Shown here: piece by piece, positions 36,124 through 41,684 of the stretch
How the letters are laid out: each line of letters begins with the position of its first letter
Numbering within the stretch: position 1 is the first letter of the stretch
Source: Euryarchaeota archaeon UBA170
GTDB lineage: Archaea > Thermoplasmatota > Poseidoniia > Poseidoniales > Thalassarchaeaceae
Length of the DNA stretch: 41,684 bases
Direction of reading: 5' to 3'
NCBI GenBank assembly: GCA_002499345.1
Contig: DALF01000034.1
Coordinates: 1-41,684, forward strand
Notes under the pieces: model-generated
What the model was told of the DNA's origin: nothing
Databases searched by the model: none
Seen by the model: only the letters and a program-made list of their open reading frames with translations
Program-made: the position numbers and the translations under genes

Positions 36124-38648
36124 TGGCCCATCACTACCCTGTGGACGGAGTTCTGAACATCCCTCATCCTATCTACAGCCCCTAGCTCTCTGAATACAAC
36201 GAGGGACCTTTGTAGATAGTCCATCCTCTGTGATCTATTACTCTCGACCTCACCAAGTCTAGAGAGAATCTCCCCCTGCATCATCCTGAAGTCATTAGCC
36301 TCTGCAATTGATAAGGCGTCCAGATAGTGCTGTGCTGCTTCGTCTGACCTACCTGCATCACTCAATACTTGTCCAAGAAGCATCTCGACCTCTACTGCAC
36401 TTCTAGGGTCTGACTGATCTGATAAAATTTCCAAAGCACCAGAATAGTGGTGCATTGCCAGATCATTGTCTTTTATTCTAGCATAGTATCTCCCCAGGAC
36501 AGCTCGTGATCTTGCGTGTAGCTTTTCTTGATTATTCTGAGCTGTTTCATCGTGAGCCGTCATAGCATGGTCACGGGCTCTATCCATCTCTCCCATCTCG
36601 AGAAAGGCAGAAGCCAGTCTAATCCTAGCCTCGGTTAAAACGGATGAATCTTCAGAATCCAATAGCTCCTCTACATTTCCATATACTTCTAATGCCCTCT
36701 TATTATCCCTCTGGCGTCTGAAAATGTATCCCATGTTATTGTATGATCTTGCGGCCCCTTGGGCATCTCTGAGTTTTATTTGCATCTCCAATGCTTTCTT
36801 ATGAAGGGAGAGGGCCGTGTCCATCTCTCCTTTCTTTACAGCTAAATCCGCCCTAGATGAGTAAATCCTTGCAAGTGGAGTAGTCAGTTTATGCTTTACT
36901 GCGATAGGCAGTGCCATGTCGTATTGTTCCTCGGCGTCATCCCACTTTCCTTGGACAGAAAGTATGTCTCCTGTGAGTTCGTGAATTACAAATCTCGTCC
37001 GGGGACCGAACAGTTTTGCCTCTATAGCCCTGAGGATTCCCAAAAGTTCTATGTGTCCAGCCTTGACTAAATTGTGGCCTTCCTCTGATAAGGCCGATGC
37101 TAATCCCTCAATATCCCCGGATTTGTGCAGGTGATGAATATGCTCTATGCTTTCAGATGCATCTTCCTTCCTCGTCCTATACCATTCGACTGCATTGGCA
37201 TGCAACGATTGCTTTAGTGAGTCTTCCATAGACCTTGTGAGAAATTCTCTGACTAAATCGTGGACATCATAGTTTTCACTATCGGCTTGCCTCGCCAGAC
37301 CCTTTTCAACAAGGTCATCCAGAAGATTTGTTTCCATATCTATTCCGGAAATTGCCTCGAGTGGCATTGGTTCTCTGAAAATTGCGATAGCACCCAACAA
37401 CCTCTTTTCCGCGCCTGAAAGTCTGCTGAAGATTTCCTTCTCTACAAATGCCTCCAGAGTTTCATGGAATGTTCCGCCTACACTCCCTCTGTTAATGAGC
37501 TCAAGTACTAGTGGATGGCCTCTTGAAAGACTATGAATGTGCAAAAATTGAGGCATTTCTAGATCTTGCATCGTGGTCAGTATTTTCCTACTTGCTTCTT
37601 GGTCCAGCCCATCAAGCGGCATCACCAATGTAACTATTCTCCCAGTGGAATCGGATTCTGGTACCACCATCCTGAATGAACGTGAAAACATCACTAGGCC
37701 GACATTTTCAAGTTCTGGTATTTTCAGCGATAGCGATCTTAATACTGAAATTAATGTCTCATCGCCAACTTTATGCAAATCGTCAATCACAATAAGTGAG
37801 GGGGAAGACTCAAGCCCCTCTGAGATTAGATTTACCGCCATCTGAGGCTGAGGCACAGGAGAAGATGCAAGATAGTCTGAAAGGTCATCATTGCCCATAG
37901 CAGATAGCCATTCTGAAATTGCCTCCAAGAATGCCCTTGCCCCTTCCCAATCTTGACACCTGTGGTAAAGAAGATTTCTTCTGTGGGTAAAACTCTCTAT
38001 TAGCTTAGCGGAAAGTGCCGTTTTTCCAATACCAGCTATACCAGGAACAAGTATAGATCCAGACTGATGCTCTAGGAGATTTACCATATTTTCAAGTTCT
38101 AATTCCCTACCATAAAACCTCCTAGTCCTCGGTAAGTCGCTTAGTGAGGTTACGAGTTGCTTCTCGATATGCTTTGAGAGGTCCCTCTCAATCAAATCGG
38201 AAGATAGTACTGAAAGATCTATTGTTCCAGAATCATCCAGATATCGAATAACATCTACGTGCCTTAGGGGCAAATCTGTTTCCTCCAGAGCTTTGGCTAG
38301 TTCCATATTTGAGGCCCTTCCATCTCTTCCCACCACGCGGACCACCTGCATACCAACCTTAGACCAAATATCATCAGCTAGCTTTGCCCCTTCGTCAGTT
38401 AGGAAGTATGCTTTCCTCTTTCTAGAGACTCCAGTAACATGTGCTTGTTTTTCAATCAAATATCCCTGTTCCCTAAGTCCTGAAATGGCCCTCGGGACGT
38501 TCGATCTGGCTATGGAAACAGCATTAGCTATCCCCATCTGTGAAAGTGCGAATGGGACTTCTACTTTATCGGCATGATCCACATAGTCCCTGAGATGGAG
38601 TAGTATCCTCTCTTGGACCCCGGGTTTGGGCACGGGAGTGACTGACAT
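36120..38648 (-). CDS. Winged-helix / STAND ATPase / TPR regulator
   Basis: An 842-residue cytosolic multidomain protein. Residues 10-95 form a MarR-like winged helix (VQERILLHLRDYV, SNVPRAISGLREQGYL, KRKAYFLTDEGAKLA), with perhaps a second helical DNA-binding part to 150. The FYGRELELENM linker (178-188) introduces a STAND NTPase: Walker A GIAGIGKT at 203-210, Walker B LIVIDD at 285-290 and a sensor-like FSRSF at 321-325. A winged-helix lock near 430-490 leads to at least eight TPR-like helical pairs (NNMGYIFRRQRDNKRALEVY, GQVLSDAGRSDEAAQHYLDA). MalT-like proteins of this plan sense a ligand through the repeats, oligomerise with ATP and act on DNA. A transcriptional switch is most likely; a defence role cannot be ruled out, but no nuclease, TIR or membrane effector is fused. 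Start ATG at 38648. Confidence 0.85.
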   Translation of the reverse strand: MSVTPVPKPGVQERILLHLRDYVDHADKVEVPFALSQMGIANAVSIARSNVPRAISGLREQGYLIEKQAHVTGVSRKRKAYFLTDEGAKLADDIWSKVGMQVVRVVGRDGRASNMELAKALEETDLPLRHVDVIRYLDDSGTIDLSVLSSDLIERDLSKHIEKQLVTSLSDLPRTRRFYGRELELENMVNLLEHQSGSILVPGIAGIGKTALSAKLIESFTHRRNLLYHRCQDWEGARAFLEAISEWLSAMGNDDLSDYLASSPVPQPQMAVNLISEGLESSPSLIVIDDLHKVGDETLISVLRSLSLKIPELENVGLVMFSRSFRMVVPESDSTGRIVTLVMPLDGLDQEASRKILTTMQDLEMPQFLHIHSLSRGHPLVLELINRGSVGGTFHETLEAFVEKEIFSRLSGAEKRLLGAIAIFREPMPLEAISGIDMETNLLDDLVEKGLARQADSENYDVHDLVREFLTRSMEDSLKQSLHANAVEWYRTRKEDASESIEHIHHLHKSGDIEGLASALSEEGHNLVKAGHIELLGILRAIEAKLFGPRTRFVIHELTGDILSVQGKWDDAEEQYDMALPIAVKHKLTTPLARIYSSRADLAVKKGEMDTALSLHKKALEMQIKLRDAQGAARSYNNMGYIFRRQRDNKRALEVYGNVEELLDSEDSSVLTEARIRLASAFLEMGEMDRARDHAMTAHDETAQNNQEKLHARSRAVLGRYYARIKDNDLAMHHYSGALEILSDQSDPRSAVEVEMLLGQVLSDAGRSDEAAQHYLDALSIAEANDFRMMQGEILSRLGEVESNRSQRMDYLQRSLVVFRELGAVDRMRDVQNSVHRVVMGH

Positions 38649-38718
38649 GAATACGTTAGCAACATCATCTATTCAATAATGTTCGTGATGAAAGCTTAGA
38701 ACGCCTTCAACGCGATTA

Positions 38719-41684
38719 CTACTTTTCTGGAACCCATTCTTCATTCTCGTTATCCCACATCCATCCAGGATGGTCATCATCCTTGACGAACCTTTCTACC
38801 TCTTCGTCTGACCCCACTTTCTTGTCATGATTATTTTCTGGCTCGGAGTCTTCTTCGAATTCAACAAAGAAGTAGGCGAACGCCACTATCCCAAGAATTA
38901 TGATTACGGCAATTACGAATAGGACTGATGAAGCTGATGAGTCTGAATCGCTTACCGTGATCTTCGTTCCTTGGTACTCTAGTCCGCCATACATGAACTG
39001 AGGAGTTGCAGAGCTTGAAATTCTCGAGCCGGGGACTCCCATCGACCATGTGGAATCGTCTGAAACGACGGTGTTGTTTACAGGAGTTCCTCCGATTGTG
39101 GCCGTGACAGTTCTTCCAGGAAGTCCGACACCTGAGAATATGGCTGTTTCATCTTCTGTAATCTTTGTTTCCATTGGGACGTTGACCTCAAAATCTATTC
39201 CAATGACCTCTATGCTCATTGGAATTGAGTTTGCCTTGGAACCATATTGATCGGATGCAACGAATACTACGTCATTGATTGACCATCCAGATATGTCTGG
39301 ATCGAAGAAAGACATGGAAGTCGGATTATACCTAGCTACGCCATCTGCAGAGACCGATATGACCACCGGATATTCATCATCAGAAGATATTCCAACATCA
39401 TCATATACGGAGATAATTAGCTCTTGATTTGGATCAGGATCAGCAAAGAAATCAAGCAGGTTAATCTCGAAATTAGTACATCTATCGGCCGATTGGGAAT
39501 TTTCTTCACAATACAGCGTTACCGATTCTATCCACTCAGACTGATCGAAAACGGGCTGATTGTTTCCCGCATCAGGAGGATTGTCAGCGATGACATTTAC
39601 TGACTTCCACTCGCTGTAGTCGAATCCATCATAAGACCTCATCCTGATTTGATATTCTGAATTATGCCTTAATGACCTTGAATCCCATGTTGAGCTGAAT
39701 TCGCCATTTGAGTCAAACTCGATGATTGATTCGGAATGAACCTCTATCATCCCATTGGCCGTATCAAGAACTTCAATATCCACTCTAGTGACATCATTGT
39801 CATTATCCCTAGCAACACCTCCGAAGATTGAAGACTCGGAAACTGGCATTCTATCGGATTCCTTGGGGGTTGAGACACTGATGAATGGGGCACTGTTGGA
39901 ATTATCGATAGTAAGTGTTAGCTCGGCAGGAGTACATTCATCGATCACACCATCGCAGAAGTCAGAGTCTGATGCCCAAATCTTGAAGTTATAATCAGCA
40001 ACTACCCTCGGTTGGCCACTGAAATCCCATGTCCAAGACCAGGATGTACCGCCTGAGACTGGAGTCACGACCTGGAAATTAGGACCTTCAATTTGGAAAT
40101 AAATCTCAGAGATATCCTTCCCACATTGTGAAGGGCATCCATAGTAGTCATAGGCGGCGCCCTCGAATGTTACGCTATCATCAGAGTGAGTAGAGAATGG
40201 ACTGGGGGAGCTTACTGATACTGTGGGTGCCTGGGAATTTAATTTGATTGAGATAATGGAAATTGGGCTGTAGTCGATTCCATCAAATGCTCGGAACTGG
40301 AAGATATAGTCTCCTTCGGCCATCTGGGACATATCTAATTCATAGAACCATTCTTTGAAGGGATGATTAGTACTTGTTACTTTACCGGATTGGGCCCCGG
40401 AGGAGTCGGTGGCTAGCTGTGCGTCGGACCAATCACTGGTGAATGGGTCCCTAACCTCGATTGAATGGACAAATCCCTTCTGATCCCACTGCGCCATCTC
40501 GTCACTAGGGTAGAAAGATGCAAGAATTCCATCATGGGCGTTACCGGTGATATTTACCACCTTCCTGAATGAGTGACCTTGGCCCTGTGTGATTGAGACG
40601 GAGGGCGCGAGATTGAGTAGGTTTGCAGTTCCTTGATATGCGGCGTCATCTAGTGTAAATTCTCCACTATCCAAGCCAAATCCAAATTTGTACGCAGTGA
40701 ATCGATACAGAGAAAGTTCTCTTGTACCTGCGGCATAATTGCAATCAGCATCATCCCCATCCAGTACGAGGTCTCCATCATTGTCTATGCCGTCTGAACA
40801 TGAGTCCTCAAACTCGTCATCTGCAAATCCATCGGGATTGTCACCCCCTCCCAAACCCCTGAAGTCAAGATGAAAATCTGAGGGCAAAGCGAACCATGGA
40901 GTATACCCATCGGAAAGCGTATCAATATCGTACATATCATTTCCGAGGGCATCTTCGACTAGGATACTGGCTCCAGATACCCCCTCTCCATTGACTAGGG
41001 CTTGGAACTTGACTAGCTCTGCCCTTCTAACTTGTACTGCATAAGGAGTAGGTTGGGTTTGAATTGAGATAGATGATCTACCAAGATTAGATAGTCCAGC
41101 GAATGTCATCACAGTGGAGTTATTATCCATGGAAAGTGCGAGTGGGAAATTTCTAGGTGTCAGATTTTCGCAATTAGAGCACTCTTGGACATCCGTTGGC
41201 TTGATTCCATTCTGGAAACCATTGGCTGGCCATGCTTCCTGATCTGGCCATGAAAGGATGACTGGGAACTGTCCCGTAGGTGGACTAGGAATGGATTCGG
41301 ATTGTACTGTAACGGAGCTCTTGGTGATGTTGTAGGTTGTGCCCACGCCATTCCACGTATTCTCTGAGAAGAAGGCTAGGGAGCCGTATTGCTGGTCTCC
41401 CGCATAACCTGTGTCGTAGTGTTTGATTACAGCCCCTGAACCTGCGGCATTCCAAGTATTCCTCCTTATGTCCAGAAGTGCCCCTATGGATCTTATTCCA
41501 TCTGAATTTCCTCCAGAATTGATTTCATTATCGTACATAGTCAGTCCGGACCTGTATGCCATGACTGCCGGGCAACTGAACTGTCCGTTGAAATGGAGTT
41601 CGCTAGAGCATTCTCCTGTACCAGAAGATGAGATAGTGTTGTTTGCAAGGAACGCCCTAGATGCACTGGGAGCAGGGGCGTTAT
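38719..41684 (-). CDS. Very large surface protein, C-terminal part; N-terminus beyond window
   Basis: The frame is open to the right edge, so the gene's start is outside. The visible 988 residues begin with beta-helix-like repeats (FLANNTISSSG, YRSGLTMYDNEINSGG, DIRRNTWNAAGSG), as in pectate-lyase-type solenoids. A MopE-like metal motif CSDGIDNDGD...DADC maps near 40740-40800. Several Ig/cadherin-like modules follow (APTVSVSSPSPFSTHSDDSVTFEGAAYD, NSAPFISVSTPKES), with paired cysteines. A transmembrane helix (VLFVIAVIIILGIVAFAYFF) and an acidic cytosolic tail end in HPGWMWDNENEEWVP. This suggests a wall-anchored adhesin or polysaccharide-binding protein. The ATG at 41562 is internal: it has no signal peptide and similarity continues upstream. 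It is followed after 70 bases by the STAND gene on the same strand. Confidence 0.85.
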   Translation of the reverse strand, partial: NAPAPSASRAFLANNTISSSGTGECSSELHFNGQFSCPAVMAYRSGLTMYDNEINSGGNSDGIRSIGALLDIRRNTWNAAGSGAVIKHYDTGYAGDQQYGSLAFFSENTWNGVGTTYNITKSSVTVQSESIPSPPTGQFPVILSWPDQEAWPANGFQNGIKPTDVQECSNCENLTPRNFPLALSMDNNSTVMTFAGLSNLGRSSISIQTQPTPYAVQVRRAELVKFQALVNGEGVSGASILVEDALGNDMYDIDTLSDGYTPWFALPSDFHLDFRGLGGGDNPDGFADDEFEDSCSDGIDNDGDLVLDGDDADCNYAAGTRELSLYRFTAYKFGFGLDSGEFTLDDAAYQGTANLLNLAPSVSITQGQGHSFRKVVNITGNAHDGILASFYPSDEMAQWDQKGFVHSIEVRDPFTSDWSDAQLATDSSGAQSGKVTSTNHPFKEWFYELDMSQMAEGDYIFQFRAFDGIDYSPISIISIKLNSQAPTVSVSSPSPFSTHSDDSVTFEGAAYDYYGCPSQCGKDISEIYFQIEGPNFQVVTPVSGGTSWSWTWDFSGQPRVVADYNFKIWASDSDFCDGVIDECTPAELTLTIDNSNSAPFISVSTPKESDRMPVSESSIFGGVARDNDNDVTRVDIEVLDTANGMIEVHSESIIEFDSNGEFSSTWDSRSLRHNSEYQIRMRSYDGFDYSEWKSVNVIADNPPDAGNNQPVFDQSEWIESVTLYCEENSQSADRCTNFEINLLDFFADPDPNQELIISVYDDVGISSDDEYPVVISVSADGVARYNPTSMSFFDPDISGWSINDVVFVASDQYGSKANSIPMSIEVIGIDFEVNVPMETKITEDETAIFSGVGLPGRTVTATIGGTPVNNTVVSDDSTWSMGVPGSRISSSATPQFMYGGLEYQGTKITVSDSDSSASSVLFVIAVIIILGIVAFAYFFVEFEEDSEPENNHDKKVGSDEEVERFVKDDDHPGWMWDNENEEWVPEK

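Noticed and set aside
36120..38648. STAND protein as an Avs-type antiviral effector
   Set aside because: No nuclease, TIR, protease or membrane effector domain is fused or adjacent; the N-terminal winged helix fits transcription control better. Kept only as an open question.
1..41684. CRISPR arrays, insertion sequences, phage genes, tRNA or rRNA genes
   Set aside because: No regularly spaced repeats, transposase or integrase motifs were seen; gaps between genes (41-185 bases) contain no cloverleaf I can recognise.

Overview
The window reads as a compact archaeal chromosome segment, most likely from a planktonic marine euryarchaeon of the Marine Group II (Poseidoniales, Thermoplasmatota) type. 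The archaeal markers are clear: RNase P subunit Rnp4/Rpr2, a YhbY-type CRM protein, type II glyceraldehyde-3-phosphate dehydrogenase, archaeal PheT, archaeal GluRS, S15P/S13E, archaeosine synthase ArcS and a UPF0201 protein. Mixed in are bacterial-looking genes (DnaJ, long-form adenylate kinase, a KP-43-like subtilase, an NhaD-type antiporter). Very large secreted proteins with CARDB/Ig-like and calcium-binding repeats are typical of these surface-ocean archaea. The lineage call is inference from gene content; no rRNA or tRNA gene is recognised.

Layout. 1-250: a strongly base-paired stretch that looks like the 5' part of a structured RNA (minus strand) running off the left edge. 255-8273 (minus): subtilase, adk, rnp4, yhbY, nhaD-like antiporter and a small zinc-ribbon protein, packed head to tail. 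8368-9408 (minus): GAPDH, divergent from 9534-19570 (plus): a GXGXG/glutamate-synthase-like protein, pheT, a membrane-anchored surface protein, rnhB, gltX and a second surface protein with a cytosolic zinc ribbon. 19571-22778 (minus): a divergent protein at the usual archaeal recJ-like position, rpsO and arcS. 22839-24977 (plus): a third anchored surface protein. 24979-28888: dnaJ and a membrane zinc-ribbon protein, UPF0201, a pyroglutamyl-peptidase/Nudix fusion and a small membrane protein. 28889-35131 (minus): a 1912-residue secreted calcium-repeat protein plus a small acidic protein. 35317-36123 (plus): a WalJ/YycJ-like metallo-beta-lactamase-fold protein. 36120-38648 (minus): a winged-helix/STAND ATPase/TPR regulator. 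38719-41684 (minus): another very large surface protein whose N-terminus lies beyond the right edge.

As a whole, nearly half of the bases encode exported or surface-anchored proteins, while the rest is housekeeping (translation, tRNA modification, RNA processing, protein folding, central carbon metabolism). Coding density is extreme: five convergent gene pairs are separated by at most one base or share their stop codons. Points deserving a second look are the left-edge RNA, the subtilase with Asp at the oxyanion-hole position, the tryptophan-rich cytosolic tails on two surface proteins, the peptidase/Nudix fusion, the apparently inactivated DHH-like protein next to rpsO, the reversed-order glutamate-synthase-like fusion, and the STAND regulator.
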